Below the pieces are notes generated by a model, which saw nothing but the letters and a program-made list of their open reading frames with translations, was not told the DNA's origin and did no database searches. This document shows, piece after piece, positions 29,274-39,013 of a DNA stretch of 64,000 nucleotides; position 1 is the first letter of the stretch; each line of letters opens with the position of its first letter. Origin of the DNA: JAFGAS01 sp963809875 (lineage in GTDB: Bacteria > Desulfobacterota > Zymogenia > Zymogenales > Zymogenaceae); contig CAWELC010000006.1 in the NCBI GenBank assembly GCA_963809875.1, positions 124,001 through 188,000 of the forward strand, read 5' to 3'. The translations under genes were made by a program, and so were the position numbers.

Positions 29274-29744
29274 CTACGGCGCGCCGTAGAGCCGGTCGCC
29301 CTTCATCCCTTTGAGCACCAGGCTTCCGTCAGGCGTGACCCGAAAAATAAAGGTGGTCCTGCCTGATTGCGTCCCCTGTCTGCCTGTCTTCAGCGAGACC
29401 CTTCTCTTTGTCCAGTGAGTGTCCGCAAAGACGATGGAGCCGCTGCTGTCCATCGAGACCCGATCGACGATTACGGAGACGTCAAAGGCGTCGTACCGGT
29501 CAAATTCATCCCGCACCATCCGTTCGAGGGTGAAAGAATCCAGGTCGTAGTCACTGCCGACGCCGCCCATGAAGGAGTCGACGTTTTCCTTTTCGTAGGA
29601 GTCGGTGAGCTTGTTAAGGGAGTTGTTGACCGGGTCGGTGCGATCGACACCGGCGGTGCTTCCGGTCCCCGGTCCGGCGCACGCATACAAGAGAAACGCG
29701 AGTCCGCACCAGACCCAAAAGAGAGAGGGCAATCGTGATCTCAT
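29274..29744 (-). CDS. Lipoprotein with NTF2-like fold
   Basis: A 156-residue lipoprotein with lipobox LLYAC near residue 22. The mature part starts with a helix (NSLNKLTDSYEKENVDSFM), then SDYDLDSFTLERMVRDEFDRYD and alternating beta strands ending GDRLYG. This is the pattern of the NTF2-like/SnoaL-like superfamily and resembles the domains at 55591, 60329 and 60867. No enzyme residues are obvious. It follows the phospholipase C-like gene on the same strand, 70 bases away. A ligand-binding or structural role outside the inner membrane is likely, without further detail. Confidence 0.6.
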   Translation of the reverse strand: MRSRLPSLFWVWCGLAFLLYACAGPGTGSTAGVDRTDPVNNSLNKLTDSYEKENVDSFMGGVGSDYDLDSFTLERMVRDEFDRYDAFDVSVIVDRVSMDSSGSIVFADTHWTKRRVSLKTGRQGTQSGRTTFIFRVTPDGSLVLKGMKGDRLYGAP

Positions 29745-29814
29745 CGGTCATCCTCGCAGAGGGGCGTCGGCGGGGTCTGCGGTCCTATCGGACCTGATGC
29801 CGGGCTCGTTGATC

Positions 29815-30795
29815 CTAGGGAGATGTGCCGGTTTCGCCTCCGTCAGACGGCGTTTCCTCTCCGGGAGGGGTTACGACTGTGGGAGGCGGCGTGCCCGTGG
29901 CGTTTTCGATCTCCTCGGGGGATTTCTTCTCCAGCGGCGCTTCCTCGGTGTCGGCCGTCGGCGTCGGCTGGTTTTCCTTGCCGTATTTATTGAGATCGAA
30001 GGTGCTCTCGTCGTAGGTACCGGTCGTGCCGCCGGACTCGCCGAGGACGTTGAGATCGAGCACTTCTGAAGGCGAAAAGACGGTGGTGGGCCCGGTCTCC
30101 ACCTTCGGGATCTCGGGACGGATCCTGGAGCCGGCGGCCACCATCTCGCCGGGCGTCCTGCCGGAATCCTCCCAAATGGAGGTCCATACGTCCACGATGC
30201 AGTTGACCGCCATGTCATAGTACTGGTCGTCGGTCGTGTCCTGGTACCAGAGGTCTCTCGCCAGGATCTTCAGGTCTCCGGAGAAATCGCTCATCGGGTT
30301 GAACCCGTTATAGATAACCGGGAGGTAGGTGACGTCCTTGCTCCGGTAGGCTTCCGCGATGAAATCCTTGGGGTAGTTGGGGCTCAGCCCGATATAGCGC
30401 TTGGGCTCGATGCTGTCGGCCACGAAGTGACTCACCATTCCCATCCGCCGGGCGATGAGCTGCTGGTCGGGAAAGCTCTTCGAGAGGAGATCGATGACCG
30501 AGAGAGCGAGGTTCTTGACCTCATAGGGGCCGTCTCCGTCGTCCGCGTCGGCGATATAATAGTGCTGACGGTAGCCATAGGCGTATCCGATAGGGGTGGA
30601 AATGGTGATATCGGGGTCGGCGGCGCCCAGCAGGGCGGCACTCATATTGTTCTTGAGGAACTTCCCGAGTTCCGCGGGGCAGAGGGGTACGGCGTCTTTT
30701 ACCATCTGGAGATGAAACTGGTTATCCCAGGCGCCGGCGATCCCCGGCGCGATAAAGATGGCAAGGACACACGCCAAGACAAATTTTCCTTTCAT
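29815..30795 (-). CDS. Secreted zinc-dependent phospholipase C/P1-nuclease-like protein
   Basis: A 326-residue secreted protein. The signal peptide ends GIAGA and the mature chain would start WDNQFHLQ; an N-terminal Trp is the first zinc ligand of bacterial phospholipase C and P1 nuclease. Further candidate ligands are GAADPDI, YRQHYYIADADD and GMVSHFVADSIEP (H-x3-D). The last 90 residues are a Pro/Thr/Glu-rich, low-complexity tail. This could be a phosphodiesterase acting on phospholipids or nucleic acid outside the cell; the assignment rests on ligand spacing by eye. A perfect consensus promoter precedes it. No frameshift. Confidence 0.65.
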   Translation of the reverse strand: MKGKFVLACVLAIFIAPGIAGAWDNQFHLQMVKDAVPLCPAELGKFLKNNMSAALLGAADPDITISTPIGYAYGYRQHYYIADADDGDGPYEVKNLALSVIDLLSKSFPDQQLIARRMGMVSHFVADSIEPKRYIGLSPNYPKDFIAEAYRSKDVTYLPVIYNGFNPMSDFSGDLKILARDLWYQDTTDDQYYDMAVNCIVDVWTSIWEDSGRTPGEMVAAGSRIRPEIPKVETGPTTVFSPSEVLDLNVLGESGGTTGTYDESTFDLNKYGKENQPTPTADTEEAPLEKKSPEEIENATGTPPPTVVTPPGEETPSDGGETGTSP

Positions 30796-30860
30796 GGTGT
30801 CACCCCCGTCAAGAAAGACATCGTGCAGGTATGTATAAAAGTATATATAAGTTTTGCAAA

Positions 30861-30889
30861 ATTATATATAAAAAAATACAATATGTCAA
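30861..30889 (-). promoter_or_regulatory. Perfect-consensus sigma70 promoter for the phospholipase C-like gene
   Basis: On the minus strand TTGACA and TATAAT are both perfect and separated by exactly 17 bases, inside a short AT-rich stretch that contrasts with the GC-rich surroundings. The -10 lies 66 bases before the ATG at 30795. Confidence 0.8.
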
Positions 30890-30966
30890 ACTATTTTTCC
30901 TGAGTCGGCGACCTTACTTTTCACTCCGGGATCGGCCGCGCGGCCCCGGGACAACGCTCTTCCGGG

Positions 30967-31615
30967 CTATTTTCCTATCTCTTCGACGGCGACGCCCGCG
31001 GGTATCTTCACATCGAAAACCGCATCGTTCACGGTGGGATTTGCCCGCTGGCTCGAAAACTCGATGACCGTAGAGTCGCCGTTTCTTTCGATGATCGTGA
31101 TTGACAGGGGAGTGTAGTCCTTTTTGAAGGAGATGATGATCTCCTTGATCGCTTCGTCCTGTCCCTTGGGCACGAGCGTCAAGATGGTGACCCCGCTCTT
31201 TTCGTCGGCGGTCACCCCAAACGCCTTCTTGAGGGCCGTGATATCGTTTATCGGCCCCATGCCGAAGGACATCCCCTGGGGGAGTCCCGGACCCCGGCGA
31301 GAGGTGGATGCGTTTTGCCTTCTTGAGACCGGGGAAATAGATCGTGATCAGGCCCGGCTTGATCCCGTAGATCGTATCGTCGGGGGGATCGTATCGGAAG
31401 ACCATGTCGCCCGGCTTCTTGAAGGCAAACGTGCCCCGGGAGGTTAGCTCTCCGGAAAGGAGCGCAAGATGCTTCTTTTGCACGAAGCCGGCGGTGAAGG
31501 TGTCGATGTTCCCCCAGTATGACTGCAGGCCGGAAAGGACCTTATCGACGTCCGCCGCCCGCGCCGACGCGCAGGCGAGAAATAAAATCATCAGGACAAT
31601 GGGAATTCGTTTCAT
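30967..31615 (-). CDS. lolA: Outer-membrane lipoprotein carrier LolA-like (frameshifted)
   Basis: About 215 residues with a signal peptide (MILFLACASARA). LolA features are FTAGFVQKKHLALLSGELTS, GTFAFKKPGDMVFRYDPPDD and the C-terminal half with FDVKIPAGVAVEEI. LolA carries lipoproteins through the periplasm. One extra base near 31302 changes the frame after KAKRIHLS. The start codon lies three bases from the stop of the upstream deacetylase, so the two are translationally linked. In this cluster it could serve a dedicated lipid or lipoprotein rather than the general Lol pathway, because a LolB-like lipoprotein is also close by. Confidence 0.8.
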
Positions 31616-31618
31616 CGT

Positions 31619-32389
31619 TTAGCGTTCCTTTTTAATGAGTTCGGATATCGTGACCGGTCTCAGGCCCTTCTCGGCAAGACCTTCCAGGATGAGGGGAAGG
31701 GCCTCGACCGTCGCGCTCCTGTCGCCGAATCTCTTCTCGAGGCTTCCGGAATCGTGAAGGAGGATGACCGAGCCGCTGCGCGCCCGGGATACGACGCGTC
31801 CGGCGATTCTGGTCGGATCGGTCATCACCGTATCCAGCCCCTTGACGTCCCAGCCGCAGACGGCAAGGCCCGCTCGCGCGGCGGCGCAAAACGTCTCGGG
31901 AGTCTTGTAGCCCATGGGCGGCCGATAGAAGCCCAGAGCGGAGCCCGAAATCTTCTCGATGACCTGCCGGGCCGCCCGGATATCGTCGTACTGGGTCCGG
32001 TAGGACAACAGCGACAGGATGTGCCGGTGGCTCGTGGAATGGTTTTCGACCTGATGCCCCCCGGCCACGGCCGCCCTGATGAGGTCCGGATGGCGCTGGG
32101 CGTTGGCGGCGGTCACAAAAAAAGTCGCGTGCGCCCCGTGGGCGTTGAGGATTTGAAGGATTCGCTCGGTGTAGACCGGGTGCGGCCCGTCGTCAAAGCT
32201 CAGCGCCACCAGCGGCCGGCCGGTTCTCACGCGGGAGAGAGGCCGGTAGATAAAGGGGACGCCGACCAGGAATATGGCCGATCCGATCAAGAGCGAGAGC
32301 AAGACAAACAGGACGGCCCCCATGAGCGTCGATCCGCTCATGAGGGCCGCGATGACAGAAATGACCGGGGGAATGAATAGGTACCACAC
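31619..32389 (-). CDS. Membrane-anchored polysaccharide deacetylase (NodB domain)
   Basis: A 256-residue protein starting with GTG. Two N-terminal hydrophobic helices (VISVIAALMSGSTLMGAVLF and LLSLLIGSAIFLVGVPFIY) anchor a NodB domain. Motif 1 is LSFDDGPHP (catalytic base and metal Asp), motif 2 HSTSHRH (metal histidines), motif 3 RPPMGYKTP, and the late VILLHDSG. It should remove acetyl groups from an N-acetylated glycan or glycolipid at the membrane surface. It ends just before lolA and follows a small secreted protein gene. The substrate is unknown; lipid-linked sugars are plausible given the GT2 gene nearby. Confidence 0.85.
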   Translation of the reverse strand: MWYLFIPPVISVIAALMSGSTLMGAVLFVLLSLLIGSAIFLVGVPFIYRPLSRVRTGRPLVALSFDDGPHPVYTERILQILNAHGAHATFFVTAANAQRHPDLIRAAVAGGHQVENHSTSHRHILSLLSYRTQYDDIRAARQVIEKISGSALGFYRPPMGYKTPETFCAAARAGLAVCGWDVKGLDTVMTDPTRIAGRVVSRARSGSVILLHDSGSLEKRFGDRSATVEALPLILEGLAEKGLRPVTISELIKKER

Positions 32390-32407
32390 TATGCGAGTCA
32401 GACGTGC

Positions 32408-32851
32408 CTACTTGGCTTCGAGTACGATCTTGAAGTAGGTGGCCTCCTTGTATCTCATATTAACGGGCCCGAAGACGATGTCTTGTTCTTTGCGCTCGCC
32501 GGGATCGAGACTGCCGACCTGGGAGAAGTCGGCGGCGGTGATGAGCCTGTTGTCTTTATCGAAGAGGGCGACCGCCACCCCATACTCCATGTCGTGTCCG
32601 GAGTTGTTGACGATGGCAAATGTGGCGTAGGGACCGCGGGTGACTCCCATTCCGAAACGTCCCGTGGTGGCCTCGGTATCGCTCTTGAAGATGATATCGG
32701 TTGACGACCAGTCCTTCCTGCTGAAGATTTATCGTACATCCACTTGTCATAGGAAATGGTCTTTGTGATGGCGATGTCGCCGGCAAAACTTGCGGCGCCC
32801 ATCGTCAGGAATGAAAAGATCGAGAGAGAATATGAGAGTCTTCTTTTTCAT
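32408..32851 (-). CDS. Small secreted protein of unknown family (frameshifted)
   Basis: About 146 residues after correction. The start ATG 32849-32851 has GAGGAG upstream and begins a signal peptide (MKKKTLIFSL, then IFSFLTMGAASFAG). The mature protein is beta-rich: ITKTISYDKWMYDK, TRGPYATFAIVNNSGHDMEY, GSLDPGERKEQDIVFGPVNM. This looks like a small immunoglobulin-like domain. Two shifts occur, an extra base near 32820 and a missing A near 32730. I do not recognise the family. It lies between the deacetylase and the LolB-like lipoprotein genes on the same strand. Confidence 0.55.
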
Positions 32852-32922
32852 TGTCTCCTCCATTGAGAAACGTCTTCCATACGCGCCCGGCGCTGCGGGC
32901 CGATCGCTATCTCCGTCTCCCG

Positions 32923-33731
32923 CTAGTAATCCGGGAGCACAAACGAATCGAGGGGTTTGACCACATAGGGCGGCTTGACCGTCGTGTCGAAGGCCTCATC
33001 GGCGATGCCGGTGTTCGCTTTGAAGTCCCTCAGGGTAATCCCCATCGAGGAACCCGACGCCAGGTCCTCCAGGGTCATGTCGGTAGGAACGCCGATCCCG
33101 TCGACGTCATCATAGGCCAGGTATCGGAATCCGATACACGGGAAGACCCTTCTCGTACTCCTCCCTCACCAGAGGCCGCATGGTCGACCTGTCGAAGATG
33201 ATCTTCTCGACCAGATCGTACTCCCCCGCTTTTTCCGAGAGGCTGTAGAGGGTGCTCTGGGGCCCCGTATGCTCGATAACGAAGATCGGCCCAACCGGCT
33301 TGCGGAACGGCATGGCCATGAGTTTCGGAGAGAACGGGCTTTCCGCCGCTTTGTCGGACGTCCCCTTATAGGCCGTCAGCTGCTGCGGCAGAAAGAGGAC
33401 CGTCGTCTTGTCGTTGACGAGGGCCTCAAAAAGGACAATGCCGAGCGGGCCGATATAGGTGAATCGGACCTTGTCCGGATACTTGAACGCCATGTAGCCG
33501 GTCACCGAGTTCGTCGGGGAGTTCGTCCGGTCATATGTCTTCAGGGTGACCGTTCCGCTGACGTCGCGGATAGCGGTGCGGGCGTCGGTCAAGGCGGCCA
33601 CGGCCTCCCGCGCATCGATATAGGGAGCCAATGGTGTGGTCGGCTTGACGACGGGCAGCGCGCAGGATGCACACAGCACGATCGCCCAGGCCGCCGGGAG
33701 CAGTGAAAGAAGACCGCGCGGGCCTACTCAT
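32923..33731 (-). CDS. LolB/DUF4292-like lipoprotein (frameshifted)
   Basis: About 268 residues after correction. The start ATG 33729-33731 gives, after removal of one extra base near 33710, a lipoprotein signal (LLSLLPAAWAIVLCASC). The mature part has DARTAIRDVSGTVTLKTYD, VTGYMAFKYPDKVRFTYIG and LPQQLTAYKG, a pattern of the LolA/LolB superfamily and DUF4292. A second extra base near 33126 shifts the end, which continues through LDSFVLPDY to TAG at 32923. Its ATG lies inside the end of the upstream radical SAM gene (overlap ATGAGTAG). The protein is probably an outer-membrane lipoprotein handling lipids; its partner may be the LolA at 30967. Confidence 0.7.
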
Positions 33732-35080
33732 GATCGTATTCTTCTCTCCACGCCTTTTCGGAATAGCGCGCGTAGTCTTTGGCGTAGTGATCAAGAAAAT
33801 CGGATATGCTCGGTGACGATATTATCGGCGCCGTCATGGGTAAAATAGACGCCGTCCATCGAGGAAGCCTCCCGAAAGACCTCGGGATGGTCGATGATCA
33901 TGCAGGGTCTGAGCGGATTGGGATTGTTGTCCTGGGACTCCCTGATGAAACGGAAGCTCTTGGAGTTCAGGGCGACCTTGAGAGGCGTATCTTTGATGTT
34001 GTGTTCGGCGAAATGACAGAAGACGCAGGGTTCAACGTCGCCGTTGGCGTTTATGTGGAGATACTTACGGCCGGCGGCGATGCACCCGCCCACGACCGGG
34101 CCGTCGTTCCAGAAGTCGGCCACAAGGATCGGCTTGGTATTGCGGACGTGGCGCACCCACCGCCTCAGCGTGTCCCTCTGCTCGGGGCTGGGTATGAGAT
34201 TGAGGTTCGGCTGTCTGCCGATCGGCAGGTAGGTGAAGTACCAGCCGATCGTGCAGCCCATGTCTACCATATGGTCGACGAAGGCGTCGCTTGTGATGAG
34301 GTCGGAGTTCTGGCGCGTCTGGGTCGAAGAGAAACCGAAGAGGACGCCGTTTTCCTTAAGGAGCCGCATGGCGTTCATGACCTTCTTGTAGTGGCCCTTG
34401 CCGCGCCGGCTGTCGGTCTCTTCCTCAAATCCCTCGATGCTGATGGCCGGCAGGATATTGCCCGCCTTGATGATCCTCCTGATCATCTTTTCGTCGAGCA
34501 GCCCGCCGTGGGTATAGACGTGAAAGGCCACGTCCTTATGCCGCTCGAAGAGTTTGATGACGTCTTCTCTGATGAAGGGCTCCCCGCCCGAGATGACGGC
34601 AAAGAATATGCCGAGCTCCTTGGCCTCGTTGAGCACCCGGTCCATCACCTCGATCGGGAGGTCCTTGCCCTTGTCGTAGCTGCCGGCGTAGCATCCATAG
34701 CAATTGAGATTGCAGCGCATGGTGGGAGAGATAACCAGGAGCCCCGGGGGATAAAAGCCGCCGGGACTCTCCGAGAACGCCTTGCGGCGGTTGCTGCCGA
34801 TCAGCAGCTGATTGATAAAGAAAGCCTTGACCAGACGCTTGCGATGATGGGTATTGGTCTCTCTCAGGATTTTCTTGAAAACGGTGAAACTCGGGTGGTC
34901 CTGCTCGAAGAGGTTCCTGACGTTCTTGATGGCCCGCTTGTAGTGGTCCCGCTTGGTGATCTTCTCCATCCAATAGGTCGTCCTGATGAGGTTTTTATCG
35001 GAGAAGGTCGAAAGGAGACCGAGCCCGTGATGAAGCACGTTAACAAAGAAGAAGCGCCTGATCTCGTCGTAAAGTTCCAT
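33724..35080 (-). CDS. Radical SAM protein with additional C-terminal cysteines (frameshifted at end)
   Basis: About 452 residues. ATG 35078-35080 is chosen (AGGA nine bases upstream). The cluster motif is CNLNCYGC, near residues 123-130. SAM-site features are VISGGEPFIRED and ISIEGFEEETDSRRG. A C-terminal segment INANGDVEPCVFCHFAEHN carries cysteines placed like those of SPASM/twitch domains, which hold extra Fe-S clusters. The first 110 residues are helical and unassigned. An extra base near 33810 truncates the frame; the corrected end is FLDHYAKDYARYSEKAW to TAG 33724. It overlaps the LolB-like gene by eight bases, so both are co-translated. The function is unknown, probably envelope lipid or glycan modification. 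Confidence 0.8.
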
Positions 35081-35225
35081 ATATTTAAATCCTATTTGAA
35101 AATTGTAGTACGGTTTGCAGCGGGCGTCAAGCAAAAAGGACTAATACTTTAGGATGGTTATCCGGATTTTGTCCGGGAACGGTTCGGTCGGCGACAGATC
35201 CGCCCCGAACAGACGAGTTATGAAA

Positions 35226-35948
35226 TCAGCGTCTCTTCCAGAAGAGGCTCTTCAGATAGACGAGGGATATCAGGTAGGTGTCTTTGACGGGGATGAAGTG
35301 GCTCTTCCCATCCCGGCGATAAATGGCAGCGATGGGGACGAAGGCAAACGTAAACCCGAGCCTGCCCGCCTTGATGAGGAGCTCGGCCTCGGCGTCAAAG
35401 CGCGATGATGTGACGGTGACCATCTCCAGGAGTCGGGCCGCGTAGACGCGCATGCCGCACTGGCTGTCGGCGATAGGCTGTCCGGAGGCGCGGGCCAGAA
35501 AGAAATTTCCGACAAGGTTGGGGATGAGACGGTAGCGGGGAATCTTTGCCCGATCGGCCATCCGTGTGCCGATGACGATGCCCGCCCGCCCTTCCTCGAA
35601 ACGCGAGATCAGGGCGGGAATGTCATCGGGATCGTGCTGCCCGTCGGCATCCAGGGTCAACACGGCGTCAAACCCCCGGGCCGTAAGGAAGCGAAACCCG
35701 GTCTTGAGGGCCTCTCCCTTGCCCCGGTTGTTCAGGTGCCTGATGACGACCGCGCCGGCACGCGAGGCCTCGTCGCGGGTGTCGTCGTCGGAGCCGTCGT
35801 CCACCACCAGGACGTATGCGACGTGCCTTTTCGTGCCGGCGACGACCTGCCCGATCGTCCCCCGGGCGTTATGGGCCGGGATAAGGGCGGCTATCGTTTG
35901 TAGGTCCTTCGATGTCCGGGTCCCTTGGCCGGGAAGATTTTGCTCCAT
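35226..35948 (-). CDS. GT2 family glycosyltransferase, dolichyl-phosphate mannose synthase-like
   Basis: A 240-residue GT-A enzyme: ALIPAHNARGTIGQVV, VLVVDDGSDDDT, LNNRGKGEALKTGF and the metal-binding TLDADGQHDPDDI. It lacks C-terminal membrane helices, like single-domain DPM1 enzymes that charge polyprenyl phosphates with a sugar. Its start lies 58 bases inside the end of secF, on the same strand, so it is co-transcribed with the Sec genes. It is followed after 145 bases by the radical SAM/LolB-like/deacetylase genes, which suggests an envelope glycolipid role. Acceptor and donor cannot be told. No frameshift. Confidence 0.85.
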   Translation of the reverse strand: MEQNLPGQGTRTSKDLQTIAALIPAHNARGTIGQVVAGTKRHVAYVLVVDDGSDDDTRDEASRAGAVVIRHLNNRGKGEALKTGFRFLTARGFDAVLTLDADGQHDPDDIPALISRFEEGRAGIVIGTRMADRAKIPRYRLIPNLVGNFFLARASGQPIADSQCGMRVYAARLLEMVTVTSSRFDAEAELLIKAGRLGFTFAFVPIAAIYRRDGKSHFIPVKDTYLISLVYLKSLFWKRR

Positions 35949-36827
35949 TCAAGCACCAGCGGCGAGGCGACGAAGATCGATGAATAGGTCCCCACAATGA
36001 ATCCGACGGTCAAACAGAACGCGATCTGGCTGACGACGCCCCCGCCGAGAACGAGAAGGGACAGGACCGCCAGCAGGGTCACGCCCGAGGTAATCACCGT
36101 CCGGGAGAGAGTCTCGTTGATGCTCTTGTTCATGACCTCGGCCTCGGGGGCCTTGCCGGCCTTTCTCGTGTTTTCCCTGATCCGGTCGAAGACGACGATC
36201 GTGTCGTTGACCGAGTAGCCGATAACGGTGAGGACAGCCGCCACGATCGGGAGATTGACCTCCATATTGGTGATCGAATAGGCCCCGATGACGATCAGCG
36301 AATCGTGGACGAGCGCGATGACTGCGCCGACGGCAAAGCGGAGCTCAAACCTGACGGCGACGTAGATCAGGATACCCCCGCAGGCCAGCAGCACCGCCCA
36401 GAGGGCCTTGGTCTGGAGGTCCTTTCCCACCTTGGGGCCGACCATCTCGACGCGCCTGATCTCAAACGAGCCGACCCCGAAGGAATCGGTCAGGGCCTTC
36501 TTTACGTTATCGGACAGGACCGCGTTGTCTTCGGTCGTCTTTATCAGCCTGATGATGTATTCGTTTCCACCGCCCCCGGAGAAATTCTGGACGATAGCGT
36601 CGTTAAGCCCTATGGTCTTGAGGCACTCCTTCAGCTGGGGGATCGTCACGTTCTTGGCGAACTTCACCTGGATCAGGTGGCCCCCCGTGAAATCGATGCC
36701 GTAGTTGGGACCGCCGTGTAGGATCAGCGAGGCAATGCTGACGGTAAGCATCAACAGTGATAACAACATATGCGTATTTTCGTTTCCCGATGAAATCGAA
36801 ATTCGTTCCCGGCTTGATCAATTCCAT
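35891..36827 (-). CDS. secF: Protein translocase subunit SecF (frameshifted)
   Basis: About 311 residues. ATG 36825-36827 has GGGGGAA upstream and starts MELIKPGTNFDFIGKRKYA; one extra base near 36770 then shifts the frame into LLSLLMLTVSIASL. SecF hallmarks are YGIDFTGGHLIQV in the first periplasmic domain, the helices AVLLACGGILIYVAVRF and VAAVLTVIGYSVNDTIVVFDRIREN, and the late LGGGVVSQIAFCLTVGFIVG. With SecD and YajC it uses the proton-motive force to help pull exported proteins through SecYEG. It begins 15 bases after secD. Confidence 0.93.
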
Positions 36828-36842
36828 GGATATTCCCCCGTT

Positions 36843-38462
36843 TTATACACTCAGGCGTTTTACCCTGATGCGCGACATAATAAAGTCAAACATGGCGTGC
36901 GTGACGAAGATCGCGGTGAAGAGACTGGTGATGATGCCCACGCACAGGGTCACCGCGAACCCCTTGACCGGTCCCGTCCCGAACTGGAAGAGAACCAGGC
37001 CCGCGATCAGGGTGGTGAGCTGGGCGTCCATGATGGTCATGAAGGCCTTGTCGTAGCCCCCTTCGAGGGCCGCCCGCGGCGTCTTGCCCAGCCTGAGCTC
37101 CTCCCTGATCCGCTCGTTGATCAGCACGTTGGCATCCACCGCCATGCCGAGGGTCAGCGCGATGCCGGCGATACCCGGAAGCGTCAGGGTCGCCTGAAAG
37201 GCGCTCAACACGGCCAGGATGATGAGGAAGTTCAGGATCAGCGCCGTGTCGGCCACGAGCCCCGAGGCCCCGTAATAGATGACCATAAACAGCACCACGA
37301 GTGCGAGCCCCACGGCGGTGGCCAGGAACCCGCTATGGATCGAGTCGGCGCCCAGCGACGGCCCGACGGTCCGCTCCTCGAGCACCGTAAGGCTGGCGGG
37401 AAGCGCGCCCGAGCGGAGCACTATGGCCAGATCCTTGGCCTCTGCTTCGGTGAAGGTGCCCGTGATGATGGCCGAGCCGCCGGTTATCTTGGTCTGGATG
37501 ACCGGAGCCGAGTAGACGCTATTATCGAGGATAATCGCCAGGCGCTTTCCCACGTTGTCCCCGGAGACCTGTGCGAAGTGCGACTCTCCGGCGGAGTTGA
37601 ACTCGATCTGTACGTAGGGACGGCCTCCCTTGCTGGTATCAAACCTGACACCGGCGTCCGAGATCGCCTCACCGGTCATGAGGGTCTTGTTTATGATCAG
37701 ATACGGTTTTTCCTCGATGATCTGGCCCGTATCCGGTTCCCTGACCTTTTCATAGAGTATCTCATCGCCCTCGGGGACCTCGCCGGCCAGGGCCTTGTCG
37801 ACGTCGCCTGCGTCGTCCACGAGCTTGAATTCGAGGAGGGCCACCTTCTTGATGAGGGATTTGGCCGCCCCCGGATCCGACACCCCGGGCAGCTGCACGA
37901 GTATGTCATAGTCGCCCTGGCGCGTGATCTCGGGCTCGGCCAGGCCCAGCTGGTCCACCCGGTTTCTGATGGTCTCCAGCGCCTGTTCTATCGTCCGCTC
38001 CTTGAATGCCACCAGTGCCGTCGGGTTGTAGGTGAAGGTGATGTCGGTTTTTCCCTCGTTTGTCACCGAATCGGCCACGTCCAGGTACTCATAGCGCTTA
38101 TTCATGAAGTCCCGGACGGTACCCTCCTTTTCCGGATCGGTGATGACCACCGAGATCCCCGTTTCACCCTTGCGGTCCACCGAAGAATAGGGGATCTTCT
38201 CGCTGTCCAGGTACCCCTTGATCTCGAGCGCGGTCCGATCCAGAGAATTATTGAGGGCCTCATCGAGGTTCACTCCCAAGAGCAGGTGCATACCGCCCCT
38301 GAGGTCGAGGCCGAGGTTGAGGGACTTGGTGGGAAGCGGCGCCTTCCAGAAGTCGGGCATGGCAAAACCGAAATAGCCCGAAAGCGTGGGCACCAGGTAG
38401 AAGAGGCTGCCCAACACCACCAGGAGAATAATGGCGAATCTGATTTTTAAGTCTTTGATCAT
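36843..38462 (-). CDS. secD: Protein translocase subunit SecD
   Basis: About 539 residues from ATG 38460-38462, with GGGGAG seven bases upstream (an ATG 15 bases earlier is less well placed). It has an N-terminal helix, the motif LNLGLDLRGGMHLLLGV, the large periplasmic P1 domain, then EERTVGPSLGADSI and five more helices with TLGMAVDANVLINERIREEL, the conserved part of the RND-like membrane domain. Together with SecF it supports the late stages of protein export. The gene is complete and free of frameshifts over 1.6 kb, unlike several neighbours. Confidence 0.96.
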   Translation of the reverse strand: MIKDLKIRFAIILLVVLGSLFYLVPTLSGYFGFAMPDFWKAPLPTKSLNLGLDLRGGMHLLLGVNLDEALNNSLDRTALEIKGYLDSEKIPYSSVDRKGETGISVVITDPEKEGTVRDFMNKRYEYLDVADSVTNEGKTDITFTYNPTALVAFKERTIEQALETIRNRVDQLGLAEPEITRQGDYDILVQLPGVSDPGAAKSLIKKVALLEFKLVDDAGDVDKALAGEVPEGDEILYEKVREPDTGQIIEEKPYLIINKTLMTGEAISDAGVRFDTSKGGRPYVQIEFNSAGESHFAQVSGDNVGKRLAIILDNSVYSAPVIQTKITGGSAIITGTFTEAEAKDLAIVLRSGALPASLTVLEERTVGPSLGADSIHSGFLATAVGLALVVLFMVIYYGASGLVADTALILNFLIILAVLSAFQATLTLPGIAGIALTLGMAVDANVLINERIREELRLGKTPRAALEGGYDKAFMTIMDAQLTTLIAGLVLFQFGTGPVKGFAVTLCVGIITSLFTAIFVTHAMFDFIMSRIRVKRLSV

Positions 38463-38677
38463 AGCGATTCTCCCCAATAGCGGACAGGTTGCGCTGATTG
38501 ACCGCGATCAACAGAAGCGATGCGGCCAACCCGCCCGAACTGTCGTCACGTAAAACGACCTTCTCCCCGATTGATTCGGGGACAGGCGCGTGCACGTCTT
38601 TTCGGAGATGAAATGACTCCCCACGCATCGCCATGCGGTGCGGGCACAATACCCGGGGCGCCGTTTCGTGTCTCTCT

Positions 38678-39013
38678 CTACTTTCCCGTATCGCCTATGT
38701 TGTTGACGGCGCCGATGGATGACCTCGTTACCTTGATCCTGACGTTGGGCGCGATCTCGACTGTGGCGATGTTCTCGGCGACCCCGACAACGGTTCCATG
38801 AATGCCGCCGGCGGTAATGACGTTATCGCCTTTCTTGAGCTCGTTGATCATGCGCTGATGCTCTTTCTGCCGCTTCTGCTGCGGCCTGATCAGCAGGAAA
38901 TAGAAGATCACGAAGATCAGGATAATCGGCAGAAACGCGGTCACGCTGCCCATAAGCCCGCCCTCGCCGCCGGAAGGCTGTCCCATAGCGAAAAATATCT
39001 CAATTGGCATCAT
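38678..39013 (-). CDS. yajC: Preprotein translocase subunit YajC
   Basis: A 111-residue protein: short N-terminus, one transmembrane helix (FLPIILIFVIFYFLLIRPQQ), then the conserved RPQQKRQKEHQRMINELKKG and GDNVITAGGIHGTV. It associates with SecDF. The ATG lies inside the last codons of tgt (14-base overlap), with GGGAG upstream, which indicates translational coupling. The order tgt-yajC-secD-secF is widely conserved in bacteria. Confidence 0.95.
   Translation of the reverse strand: MMPIEIFFAMGQPSGGEGGLMGSVTAFLPIILIFVIFYFLLIRPQQKRQKEHQRMINELKKGDNVITAGGIHGTVVGVAENIATVEIAPNVRIKVTRSSIGAVNNIGDTGK

Noticed and set aside
36760..36780. Programmed frameshifting in secF.
   Set aside because: No slippery heptamer or downstream structure is evident, and the same kind of one-base insertion occurs in many unrelated genes here.
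36705..38450. A 581-codon open frame on the plus strand.
   Set aside because: Antisense to secD and secF, with low-complexity shadow composition. The Sec genes are certain.
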